A stretch of DNA of 64,000 bases from Marinicella gelatinilytica (lineage in GTDB: Bacteria > Pseudomonadota > Gammaproteobacteria > Xanthomonadales > Marinicellaceae), in NCBI RefSeq assembly GCF_026410405.1, contig NZ_JAPMLN010000004.1, positions 62,001 to 126,000 on the forward strand, read 5' to 3'. Of the stretch, positions 51,731-60,574 are shown one piece after another; the stretch's first letter is position 1, and the number at the start of each line of letters is the position of its first letter. The translations under genes and the position numbers were made by a program. The notes beneath the pieces were generated by a model. It saw nothing but the letters and a program-made list of their open reading frames with translations, was not told the DNA's origin and made no database searches.

Positions 51731-53023
51731 TTAAGTGGATTTTAAGGTAATACTTTCTAAAGCAAAACCAACAATTCGATTGTCGTCACCTTCAAAAGCA
51801 CTTTTATGCGCTTTTAATTCACTGTTAATAAACTGTATTCGCAACAAACCAGAACTCGAGATCATTTGCTTGTCACAATGGATAGTTAACTCATATGCAC
51901 GACCAATTGAGTCATAATGCCATTCGGGTGATTGGTTGTTAATCAGCAGATTTAGATTTTCGATGAGTGAAGAACTGATGGCGTTAATCAGTTTAACTGT
52001 GATCAAATAACGCTTTTGTTGTGTCCAAAGGTCTATAAAACTGACTTGGCCCGGGCCGGACCAACAAAAATATTTTTTCAGTTCTGGGTTCCATTCACGA
52101 CGATGCCACTGATCACCAAATATGGGCTCTTTAGGTGTGTAATGATAATCTAGTTTTAGGATGGTTTTACTGCCATGAATAGATTGATATCGTTTATCTA
52201 TGGCTTTTTTGATGTCTTCTGTTTTGCTTTCTTTAGTCAGTGATAAATTAGCTAACATATGCGCATAGTTTTTTTCAAACTGCTGCCGGGCAAAGCGATA
52301 TAATTGACAATCATAATGGTTTAAGGCTTTTAATTTCTCTTTTATCTGGGGCGGAATAACTTGTGGCTTATTATGTACATTGAGTTTTTGGGTTTTAGTT
52401 ACCGGTGGCCAACCCATCACATAACATAGTAAATCGATAGATTGATCATACTGCTCAAGAATGCCAAACCAATGGCAATTTAAGATAAATTGCTTTAAAC
52501 GCGACAACCTTTCTTCTGCTGTTGAATTCACCCTACTTTTATTAATTGTTTTTTTAAATTGTCTGTAAGAATCAGGTGTCAATGTCATGTCATCAAAATC
52601 CATCTGGTTATCCAAGCCAAAAGTCAGCGATCTCACCATGCGATTTTGTACCAGATGCTTGGTTCTTTGATGATCAATGAAATCTGCAAAGCTTAAATCA
52701 TTACTATCTATAAAAGTGTGCAGTTTCGTGTTTTTGTCTCTTTTTGAGTAATGGTAAGTTGATGCAGCCAGTGAAATTGGATCACGTAAGATGGTTATAT
52801 AATTAAGTTCTTGTGCAGATAAAAGTTGCGCTGCACCACCAAAATGACCTCTGAATAGCTGATAATTTTTACTTTTAATTTCCTTTACACTGTCAATATC
52901 CCACCATAACTGATGTGGACATATTTTATCGGCATCGAAATAATGGTCTAATAAGGCAATAAAACTGGTGCCACCGGTTTTGGGTATGTGAGCAAAGTAA
53001 AAAGGAAGGTCGGTTATATGCAT
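51731..53023 (-). CDS. Two-domain sulfotransferase-like protein (paralogue B)
   Basis: The 430-residue product has the PAPS loop FYFAHIPKTGGTSFIALLDH at the N-terminus and ILRDPISLAASTYHY as the 3'-phosphate site. Beyond about residue 295 comes the same C-terminal domain as in paralogues A and C: DQWHRREWN, CWSGPG, SFIDLW, INNQSPEW, SSGLLRIQF, DDNRIVGFALES. It is encoded next to paralogue C (31 bp apart), probably by tandem duplication, and downstream of the Wzm/Wzt genes. Confidence 0.8.
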   Translation of the reverse strand: MHITDLPFYFAHIPKTGGTSFIALLDHYFDADKICPHQLWWDIDSVKEIKSKNYQLFRGHFGGAAQLLSAQELNYITILRDPISLAASTYHYSKRDKNTKLHTFIDSNDLSFADFIDHQRTKHLVQNRMVRSLTFGLDNQMDFDDMTLTPDSYRQFKKTINKSRVNSTAEERLSRLKQFILNCHWFGILEQYDQSIDLLCYVMGWPPVTKTQKLNVHNKPQVIPPQIKEKLKALNHYDCQLYRFARQQFEKNYAHMLANLSLTKESKTEDIKKAIDKRYQSIHGSKTILKLDYHYTPKEPIFGDQWHRREWNPELKKYFCWSGPGQVSFIDLWTQQKRYLITVKLINAISSSLIENLNLLINNQSPEWHYDSIGRAYELTIHCDKQMISSSGLLRIQFINSELKAHKSAFEGDDNRIVGFALESITLKST

Positions 53024-53054
53024 GCGTTTAGTTTAGAGCCGTGATAAACACAAT

Positions 53055-54437
53055 TTACACAGCCTTTTTAATAGTAACGGCACTGAGCGCAAGCCCCACT
53101 TCTCTGTCATCTTCTGATTGTAAAAGACTCGGTGCTAACTTCTCGGTAGGCCCTTCAAAATGAATTCGTAGTAAGCCGTTGGATTTAACCAGCCGTTTAT
53201 GACAGTTAATTCTGATTTCTTGATAACTGCTTTTGTTATAGCTCTCCCAGTCAACAGCTTGATCATTAATTTTTATTTTTAATTTATCCATGTAATCTTT
53301 GGTGACGGTATTAATGAACTTAACTTTTATATCGTAATTATTTGGTTTCACCCAAAAATCAATTGATGACTGATTTCCAGGCCCAGACCAGCAGAAATAA
53401 CTTTGATGATTTATAGACCATTCTCGTTGGTGCCATTGACTTCCTAATATAACATCCGCAACAGTATAATAAACCTCGTTTTTCAAACCCACATCATGTA
53501 TTTTTAAGTAATTATCTTGATAGTATTGGTCAATAAGATGAGAAACATTGTCATTATCGCTATCAGTGCTAAATCCTAACTCTGTAAGCATTTTGTGATA
53601 TTTGTTTTTGAAGATTTTTAAAGCATATTCATACAACTGAAAATCATGGTTGTTGATTTTAGCAGCTTGCTTTTTAGCTTCTTGAGAAATTTCGGTGGTT
53701 TTTTTATTTCTATTTAGTTTTGCTGTTTGACCCACAGGTGGCCAGACCATTGTGTAACATAGTAAATGTAATGATTCATTAAAGTGCTCTAAAATACCAA
53801 ACCATTTAGAATTATTAATGAAATCGATGGCTTTTTCAAAACATTCTTCTTCTGTCAATCCATTGTGAATAGGATTTAACTGTTTGCGAATCGCCTTAAA
53901 GCTGTTGTTATTGATAACTGTTCCTTGTTTGTCAATATTGTTGTTCTCACCATAACAAAAATTATGAACAATTCTATTTGATGCTAAATGAAATGTTTTA
54001 GGGTGAGATAAAAATGTCTCAAAATCCATATTTTCTCTAATTACAAGGTCATGAACATGGGTGTTTTTATCTCTAAGTACATGTTGATAAGTCGAGTAAG
54101 CTAGTTTAACTGGGTTTCTTAAAACCGTAAAATAAAATATTTCTTTATCGGTTAGCAAATCAGCAGCACCACCACCAAAATGCCCCCTGAAAAAATTATA
54201 ATTATGATTACGAACTTGTTCAATATCTTCTACTTCCCACCAAAGCTGGTGAGGAAATATTCTATCTACAGGAAAAAAACGATCTAATGTGGCAATTAAG
54301 GTAGTACCACCGGTTTTAGGAACATGGGTAAAAAAATAAGCATGTTTTGATGAAGAATTTATATTTGAAGACCGTTTAGCACGCGTAGGTCTCAACTTCT
54401 TAAAATATGACTGTATTTTATGAGCAAAATTCTTCAT
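53055..54437 (-). CDS. Two-domain sulfotransferase-like protein (paralogue C)
   Basis: The 460-residue product has a basic N-terminal tail (about 30 residues), then FTHVPKTGGTTLIATLDRFF and VLRNPVKLAYSTYQH, the PAPS sites. The C-terminal domain carries GSQWHQREW, CWSGPG, IDFWVKPN, NDQAVDWESY, SNGLLRIHF and DDREVGLALSAV. It aligns with paralogues A and B over the full length apart from the tail. The substrate is unknown; being between the exporter and paralogue B suggests the exported glycan. Confidence 0.8.
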   Translation of the reverse strand: MKNFAHKIQSYFKKLRPTRAKRSSNINSSSKHAYFFTHVPKTGGTTLIATLDRFFPVDRIFPHQLWWEVEDIEQVRNHNYNFFRGHFGGGAADLLTDKEIFYFTVLRNPVKLAYSTYQHVLRDKNTHVHDLVIRENMDFETFLSHPKTFHLASNRIVHNFCYGENNNIDKQGTVINNNSFKAIRKQLNPIHNGLTEEECFEKAIDFINNSKWFGILEHFNESLHLLCYTMVWPPVGQTAKLNRNKKTTEISQEAKKQAAKINNHDFQLYEYALKIFKNKYHKMLTELGFSTDSDNDNVSHLIDQYYQDNYLKIHDVGLKNEVYYTVADVILGSQWHQREWSINHQSYFCWSGPGNQSSIDFWVKPNNYDIKVKFINTVTKDYMDKLKIKINDQAVDWESYNKSSYQEIRINCHKRLVKSNGLLRIHFEGPTEKLAPSLLQSEDDREVGLALSAVTIKKAV

Positions 54438-54511
54438 AGGAATTTATTTAAATTTAGCTAAAAATATTTGAATTAAAATTAAGGACAAAAGCATTTTTTT
54501 AACTGATTAAC

Positions 54512-55240
54512 TTACTTATCTTGTAAAGCAATATGTCTTAGATGATTATATCGACTTATGACAGCTTCAATATCTCCAAACTGAACAATTTCACCTGCAT
54601 CAATAAGAATTGCTTTGTTGCAAAACTTCTTAACTAACTCCATGGAATGGTTCGCAAAAACCATTATCTTAGAACTGTCCAATAAATCCTCAATGAATTT
54701 TTGTGCTTTTTCCAAAAAAAACTTATCTCCAGCGCCTAAACCTTCGTCAATCAGCATAATATCTGCTTCGACAAACATCAACATCCCAAAAGTTAAACGG
54801 GTTTTCATACCCATTGAATAAGTAGATACCGGCCTATAAATAGCGTCCCCTAACTCTGTAAATTCAATGATTTCTTCTATCTTTTCTTGAATAAAAGTAC
54901 TCGGCAAATTCAGTAATAACCCTCTTATTTCTAGGTTTTCCAGCCCTGATAATTGCGGCATGACACCAATACTTCGACCAAAAAACGAATATATTTTACC
55001 ATCCGTCGATACTTGTCCTTGTTCAGGCGTATAAACACCTGCCATAATTTTCAATAAAGTTGACTTACCCGCACCATTCACGCCTAACAAAGCAACACGA
55101 TCACCATCGTTAATTTCTAAGTTGAAATTTTCAAATACAAGATGACTTTTTAAGCCCGAATTACTTTTCAATAACCCACCACTAATCGAAGGAAAGTAGC
55201 GATATGAAAAATCAACACCTTTTAAAGTAATATACGCCAT
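54512..55240 (-). CDS. wzt: Polysaccharide ABC exporter, ATP-binding subunit (Wzt-like, short)
   Basis: The 242-residue ATPase has Walker A LLGVNGAGKSTLLK near 55, the signature YSMGMKTRL (Y-S-M-G-M form common in Wzt/KpsT), Walker B DIMLIDEGLGAGD and the switch His in NHSMEL. It ends soon after the core, so it lacks the C-terminal carbohydrate-binding domain of some Wzt proteins. The ATG at 55240 follows the permease stop by 2 bp; an upstream TTG is less likely. Confidence 0.92.
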   Translation of the reverse strand: MAYITLKGVDFSYRYFPSISGGLLKSNSGLKSHLVFENFNLEINDGDRVALLGVNGAGKSTLLKIMAGVYTPEQGQVSTDGKIYSFFGRSIGVMPQLSGLENLEIRGLLLNLPSTFIQEKIEEIIEFTELGDAIYRPVSTYSMGMKTRLTFGMLMFVEADIMLIDEGLGAGDKFFLEKAQKFIEDLLDSSKIMVFANHSMELVKKFCNKAILIDAGEIVQFGDIEAVISRYNHLRHIALQDK

Positions 55241-55242
55241 AA

Positions 55243-56025
55243 CTACAGCCAATAAACCAACCTGTTTTTAACTCTATTATAAAAAGCAAAGCATATAGCC
55301 ATATTAAGTAGCAAAAGACCTATGCCAACTTGAAAAGAAAGAACAGGTATTTCATTATGCAATATAGGTGCTCGGATAAGTTCTAAAAGATGATAAAAAG
55401 GGTTTAATTGAAAATAAAGGCTATTGGCATACTCCGCTGGAGGCGGCCAAAGAATCGGTGTCACCAAAAATATAATCATAATAACACTGCTTAACATCGG
55501 TTGAATATCTCTAAAGCGCGTAGCCAGCCAGCCTAACCAAAAATTAATAAAGAATGCATTCAAAACAATGAGCACATAACCAAATAAAGCCCACAACCAA
55601 ACAATACTAACAAACGACCATCCTTTTAAAATAATAACCAATGGGATTGCGAAAAGCTGATACATGATAAGTGAAAGCACTTCTCTGTAAATATTTTGGA
55701 ACACAAATGTAGAGTGCGGAAGTCGCATTTCTAACAAGAAGTTAGTGGCTTTTTTAAATACAGTACCACTGGTTACTATAATCGCTGAAATAAAATTCCA
55801 AGTTAGTACACCAATGGCCAAGAACATAACGTATTCTTTAAAATCCCTGTCAAGCACCATGGTATATACCAATGAAAGCATAAAGACTTTCAGCATAAGA
55901 GTAAGCACAATCCAGAAAGATCCAATAACTGCACCTTGATAACGAGATTTAAGCTCAAGAACAGCTAATCTTTTCCAAAGCTTTTTACGGCTATAACCGT
56001 TTTTTATATCTTCAATTAGGCTCAT
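55243..56025 (-). CDS. wzm: Polysaccharide ABC exporter, permease subunit (Wzm-like)
   Basis: The 260-residue protein has six hydrophobic segments and the ABC-2 pattern LELKSRYQGAVIGSFWIVL at the N-terminus, with NPFYHLLELIRAPIL near the end, both typical of Wzm/KpsM. It would carry a lipid-linked glycan across the inner membrane with the Wzt-like ATPase. The ATG at 56025 is chosen over an upstream TTG. No glycan synthesis gene is in the same transcript, but two sulfotransferases follow. Confidence 0.92.
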   Translation of the reverse strand: MSLIEDIKNGYSRKKLWKRLAVLELKSRYQGAVIGSFWIVLTLMLKVFMLSLVYTMVLDRDFKEYVMFLAIGVLTWNFISAIIVTSGTVFKKATNFLLEMRLPHSTFVFQNIYREVLSLIMYQLFAIPLVIILKGWSFVSIVWLWALFGYVLIVLNAFFINFWLGWLATRFRDIQPMLSSVIMIIFLVTPILWPPPAEYANSLYFQLNPFYHLLELIRAPILHNEIPVLSFQVGIGLLLLNMAICFAFYNRVKNRLVYWL

Positions 56026-56294
56026 AGACAAAATACGAAAAATTATTTAAACTTTTTAATCAATAAATTTAAAAAATGACAGAATAAAGAATTATATTTA
56101 AAGAAAAGATGTACTTTTAATTCCTAACTTTAAACTCCAGAACCTAAATGATGAACTTATATTAAAATAAAGATTGCACATTGTACTTTAAACTTAAATA
56201 CGTTTCTGCCATTGCCACAAAAATAATTAGCTTGAATCATTTGAGATATCATTAAATCTATTTATAAAATTGAGACTAAGGTTTAATTATTAGG

Positions 56295-56411
56295 TAATCC
56301 CCCCGAAAAATAGCTGACTTTTGAAAATAGAATTTTCTTGTAATTAATTTTAAGGAGATTCAAATGAAAAAATCAAAATATTCAGACAGCCAAATTCTGG
56401 CTATTTTCTGA
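56295..56411 (+). pseudogene. IS3-family end with truncated orfA
   Basis: After a C-rich stretch (ATCCCCCCGAAAAA) typical of IS3-group ends, AAGGAG (56352-56357) precedes an ATG at 56364 opening MKKSKYSDSQILAIF, then a stop at 56409-56411. This is the characteristic N-terminus of IS3 OrfA. Nothing else of the element remains. It lies in the 400-bp gap between the exporter and the next membrane protein, in which I see no intact gene. Confidence 0.75.
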
Positions 56412-56430
56412 AAAGATTTTAGTTGATTAT

Positions 56431-57972
56431 TTAATTATTAAAATCATAAAGAAGCCCTCTACTTTTTTTATGAAATTTAATACTATTTTTGGGGTAGAGC
56501 ATAATATCTAATTCCCCACATGTTTTCATTTTCAAAGGGGGTCCCAAAACTTTCTCAACATCAGAAGCATTAAGTTTAGTAGCTCTTTTACTACGATTTT
56601 TACTGCCATAAACCAAAACTGCGGAAAAACTTGGCTCAATCCTGTTTCTGTTTGTCACAATGTTTCTTTGTTTGAAATTTTTATTGAAATGTATTGCTGA
56701 AATCTTATTTTTAGAAAGAAAAGTAAATCTTCTTGATTTCCAGTAATCTGTAATAAATGAATAAACACCTTCATCCTCAGCAAAGTCATCTACACATTCT
56801 ACTGCAGCCGGATAGTATTCTGATACAAAGGCTTTAGGACGCAAAGAAATTAAATTCAATGCTATTATTGCCACAAGAATAATAGTCAGAAACCATTCGA
56901 AACGTTTACTTTTAAATTCGGGAATCATATAAAAAATGAAGAGTACTGGAATATATAAGTAAGGCAAAAAATACCTTATATTCATAACTGAAGAGGGACT
57001 CAACATAAGAACAGTCAGTGTTACAAATAGAGATAAAAGTAAAAGGATTGCCCAAGATCTATCATTATTTCTGATGATGATGGAGTAAAAACAATATGAA
57101 TAAAAACAAACTACTGCTAACAAAGTAACACTGTTCATCGTTATTCTTATTTGCCGAAATAGAAAACTAAAATCTTCAATAACTTGGGTAAGACCAAAGG
57201 CAAATGAAACTTTTGTAGTATGAATTTGCGGGTCCAATATCAATTTTGAAAAATAATATGCTAAACAAGACGCCAAAATGATAACAACACCAAGAATAAT
57301 ATTCTTCTTCAAATTCTTTCTATATAAAAATGTTTGTAAGCAAACATATAGCAAAGCTGGAATTACAAAATGCAGATAATATAACTGGTCATTTATACCA
57401 GCAATAAGACATACAAAAAAGAACCAAATCAAATTGGATTGTTTCATGTTCTTATAACAAAGAACAAAAACCCCAGATATAAGGGTAAACAAAAAATCAA
57501 AATAATGATGGGCTGGAATTAAAACCATGAAATGTGGCGAACTTACATCATGTAGAAGAATTGTCCCCAATAACATAATTGAAATAGAAGAATATATTGC
57601 TGAAGTATTTCTTGAATACTTAAAACAATACAACCTGTACATCAAAATAAATGTGATTATTATTTTGAATGTAAAAAAGATTGAAATACTTTTGAACGAT
57701 TCAAAAAAATAGTTTATTGGTAAAAAAAACAGCAGTTCTACTAAACCAGGGGCACGGCTAAAGTTCCAAGAAAATATTTCTACAAACCCATTATTCAATA
57801 AATCCTGAGAAAGATCTGGTAGGTATAACCCATCAGAATTAAAAAATGAAATCATGGGGAATTGTAGCGTATAGTATTGATAATTAAGCAAATAGACAAC
57901 TGCAACCAATGTTGCACCCATCAACACATAGCTTAAATACCTCAAATGATTTTCTTCTTCAGGTGGCTTCAT
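56431..57972 (-). CDS. Large polytopic membrane protein, paralogue of the 23.2-kb protein
   Basis: The 513-residue product has about eleven hydrophobic segments. It shares with the 23169-24701 protein the early FNSDGLYLPDLSQDLL (compare FNADSLYLPALLNNLL) and the late YYPAAVECVDDF followed by DYWKSRRFTFLSKNK. These positions are where GT-C enzymes have catalytic and donor-binding residues. It is probably a glycosyltransferase; if the first copy uses a polyprenyl-arabinose donor, this one may too. It is next to a GT2 enzyme and a methyltransferase on the same strand. Confidence 0.65.
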   Translation of the reverse strand: MKPPEEENHLRYLSYVLMGATLVAVVYLLNYQYYTLQFPMISFFNSDGLYLPDLSQDLLNNGFVEIFSWNFSRAPGLVELLFFLPINYFFESFKSISIFFTFKIIITFILMYRLYCFKYSRNTSAIYSSISIMLLGTILLHDVSSPHFMVLIPAHHYFDFLFTLISGVFVLCYKNMKQSNLIWFFFVCLIAGINDQLYYLHFVIPALLYVCLQTFLYRKNLKKNIILGVVIILASCLAYYFSKLILDPQIHTTKVSFAFGLTQVIEDFSFLFRQIRITMNSVTLLAVVCFYSYCFYSIIIRNNDRSWAILLLLSLFVTLTVLMLSPSSVMNIRYFLPYLYIPVLFIFYMIPEFKSKRFEWFLTIILVAIIALNLISLRPKAFVSEYYPAAVECVDDFAEDEGVYSFITDYWKSRRFTFLSKNKISAIHFNKNFKQRNIVTNRNRIEPSFSAVLVYGSKNRSKRATKLNASDVEKVLGPPLKMKTCGELDIMLYPKNSIKFHKKSRGLLYDFNN

Positions 57973-58095
57973 TATACTTCTACTCAGTCTTTTTAAAATT
58001 ATGTTACTTGATGTGGCATTATTTTTAAAAATAATGAATCATACTTTATTGCCTGATATGACGTAACCTAACCCTCTATAATTATCTATAAAACA

Positions 58096-59055
58096 TTAAC
58101 TATCATTTTCAGAATTATTTTCAACATTTTCACTGATTACATACTTGGGACGACCTTTAATTTCATTAAATATTTCTGACAAATACTCTCCTAAAATACC
58201 CAAGCTAAATATAATTATACTTCCAATAATCAATATTAATAATATCACTGTAGGAAACCCCTCAGCAGAAGTACCGTTCATTGCTTTAACTACTGTGTCT
58301 ATAGATAAACCTATACTAAAAATAAATAACAACAACCCCAACCAGGTAATAGACTTTAGAGGTAAATCCGAGAAACTCAAAATTGAATTTTTTGCATACT
58401 TAATCAGTTGAATTACTGTCCAGCCACTTTCATTATCTACTTTATCATTGATAGTAATATCAATATCAATTGCGTTGAAGCCTAACCAGTTAATTAACCC
58501 CCTATAAAATTTGTTATTTTCTGGCAGGTGAATGTATTTATCGATAACAACCCTGTCTAACAACTTAAAATCGGTATGGTTTTTTAATTCCAAACCCGTA
58601 CTAAAGCTAAAGACTTTAAAGTAAAAATAAATGAACATTTTCTTTAAAAGAGACTCTTTTTGTCTATTTACTTTTACGGCATTAACAATATAAATGTCTA
58701 AATTGTTTTTCCATAGAGCTATCATTTTAGGGATGGTATCAACAGGATGCTCTAAATCAGCATCCAAAGTAATGGCTGTATTTCCAGTGCAGGCTTTGAG
58801 TCCAGCTTCTATTGCAGCTTCTTTACCAAAGTTTTTAGAAAATTTAATTCCTTTTATTATGCCTGGATTATCATTTTGTAGCTTCAAAATGCTACTCCAC
58901 GTCGAATCTTTAGACCCATCATCAACAAAAATGATTTCTAACCTCCCATCATTTAAGCCTATCAATTGGGAGGTCAGTTCATTCAGATTCTTTTCTTCAT
59001 TGAAACATGGAATAACCAATGAAAGTTTTTCTAATTCCCTTTTTTTTATACTCAT
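58096..59055 (-). CDS. GT2 glycosyltransferase, GtrB/ArnC-like
   Basis: The 319-residue protein opens LSLVIPCFNEEKNLNELTSQ, has FVDDGSKDST and ITLDADLEHPVDTIP, and two C-terminal hydrophobic segments (about 235-290), the GtrB/ArnC membrane anchor. It would load a sugar onto polyprenyl phosphate. It starts 7 bp after the methyltransferase stop, and the membrane protein follows it after about 120 bp, so the group could form a modification module. Confidence 0.92.
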   Translation of the reverse strand: MSIKKRELEKLSLVIPCFNEEKNLNELTSQLIGLNDGRLEIIFVDDGSKDSTWSSILKLQNDNPGIIKGIKFSKNFGKEAAIEAGLKACTGNTAITLDADLEHPVDTIPKMIALWKNNLDIYIVNAVKVNRQKESLLKKMFIYFYFKVFSFSTGLELKNHTDFKLLDRVVIDKYIHLPENNKFYRGLINWLGFNAIDIDITINDKVDNESGWTVIQLIKYAKNSILSFSDLPLKSITWLGLLLFIFSIGLSIDTVVKAMNGTSAEGFPTVILLILIIGSIIIFSLGILGEYLSEIFNEIKGRPKYVISENVENNSENDS

Positions 59056-59062
59056 ATTTCAC

Positions 59063-59776
59063 TTACTCCAAATCAGACTCTTGATAATATATATCTCCGT
59101 CCAAAATTTCTGTATCAATTTTATTAAATTTTCTTTTAGGATAAGCGATATTTAGAAAATCGTGCAAATATGGGAAAAAATGGACATGTAAATCAAAAGA
59201 GTATCTGTAAGCCCTCTGTTTAGGAACAATAATAATTAAATTAGATTTACAAACCCTCCTCAATTCACTCAAAGCTGTAGATATGTCTTTGACATGCTCA
59301 AGTGTATGGGTGCATATAACCGTGTCAAAGCTATTATCCTTAAATGGCAAATCTGTTATTGAGGCTTCAACAAATTTTGTATTTGGTGAATTAAATTCAA
59401 AGTCATCATGCTTTACAAAATCAGCCCCAGTAACATTATAATTATCTTTTAAAATGTTGGTTAAATATCCACGACCACATGCAACATCTAGTATGTTCTC
59501 ACCTTCAACATTATCAATGATTTTTTTTATGCTTTTGCTGTTTAAGTCAGTTAATCTTGAGATATGTACAGAGGCCGTTTCTTTATAAACTTCAGAAATT
59601 TGTTGATCTGTTAGTTGATGGAAATCTTTTTTAAACCCAAAGAAAACATTACTTTTATTCCCAAACATTAATTTAAAAGGGAACCACATAAACCATTTAG
59701 CGTCTCTAAGGATTGGTGGAATCAGTTCATCAAGCACAAATCTAATGATATTAGCAAAATTTCTGGATAGTTTCAT
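59063..59776 (-). CDS. Class I SAM-dependent methyltransferase
   Basis: The 237-residue protein has motif I ENILDVACGRGYLTNIL, the acidic NVTGADFVKHDDFE, LPFKDNSFDTVICTHTLEHVKD and LRRVCKSNLIIIVPKQ. It belongs to the methyltransferase 11 kind. The substrate is unknown; the location upstream of the GT2 and GT-C-like genes suggests a glycan or lipid-linked sugar. It resembles but does not duplicate the methyltransferase at 43083. Confidence 0.87.
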   Translation of the reverse strand: MKLSRNFANIIRFVLDELIPPILRDAKWFMWFPFKLMFGNKSNVFFGFKKDFHQLTDQQISEVYKETASVHISRLTDLNSKSIKKIIDNVEGENILDVACGRGYLTNILKDNYNVTGADFVKHDDFEFNSPNTKFVEASITDLPFKDNSFDTVICTHTLEHVKDISTALSELRRVCKSNLIIIVPKQRAYRYSFDLHVHFFPYLHDFLNIAYPKRKFNKIDTEILDGDIYYQESDLE

Positions 59777-59966
59777 AAATAAATTTTTGGGATTATTAAG
59801 ATATTAATGGATTTATATTAAATCACTTTGACCGGCATACATGATAATTAAAGTGAAAAAATGGTTTCAATTTTAACATCTAATAATCGTAAGCGCCAAG
59901 TAAACCCCTTCTATCATTTCACTAAAGGCTGATGTACGCTTTGTTTTTTTAGCATAGTGAAGCTCC

Positions 59967-60260
59967 ATGAGCAAAACCTATCGCAGTAAAAACCAGTGGA
60001 TTGAGCTTATTCATGCACACAAAATCAGGGTTGACAGTCGCTGCATTTTGCCGACAGTAAAGCATTAGTGCCAAGTATTTTTCCAAACGACAAAAGGACT
60101 TTGGGTTTAGTTCATCCACCAATAATGACTTTATTTAGGTTAAGTTTGAAAAACCAGTCTATCGAATGGTGATATTATTGGAAACGAGGCATGGCCAAAT
60201 TGAAATAAATTTCTGGCCTGATCCTGATTATACTCATCAACTACTCAAAGTTTTGCTATG
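59967..60260 (+). pseudogene. IS66-family tnpA remnant, frameshifted
   Basis: ATG at 59967 opens MSKTYRSKNQW, the start of IS66 TnpA; the match continues in the next frame as KSGLTVAAFCRQ and KYFSKRQ, with a stop in between, and the end ETRHGQIEINFWPDPD is found in a third phase up to the TGA overlapping tnpB. Two or more frameshifts show it is dead. Confidence 0.8.
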
Positions 60261-60488
60261 ATTCACTTTTCCGATGGACCGGTTTTTATGCACCGATATT
60301 ATGTTGATTTCCGTAAAGCCATTAACGGCTTGAGTCAAATTGTCCAATATAATATGGACATGGATGTGTTTAGCCCGGGACTGTTTGTGTTTTGTAATAA
60401 AGGCCGTGACAAGCTCAAACTGTTGTACTGGGATAAGACCGGGTTTTGTCTGTGGCCAAAACGCCTTGAGAAGGATAAGTTTATCTAA
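60258..60488 (+). pseudogene. IS66-family tnpB, truncated
   Basis: The 76-residue frame matches the first two-thirds of IS66 TnpB: FMHRYYVDFRKAINGLSQIV, FVFCNKGRDKLKLLYWDKTG and FCLWPKRLEKDKF. TnpB is usually about 115 residues; the rest follows after a stop (60486-60488) in decayed form to about 60535. TnpC is absent. With tnpA it shows one decayed IS66 copy between the methyltransferase and pilU. Confidence 0.85.
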
Positions 60489-60574
60489 TCCAAAAAGGAA
60501 TTTAATGGCATTATCCAGTGGGATACAGAGCAAATTGGCTAGTTACGTACAGGCTTTAACGTGGCACAGTAGCA

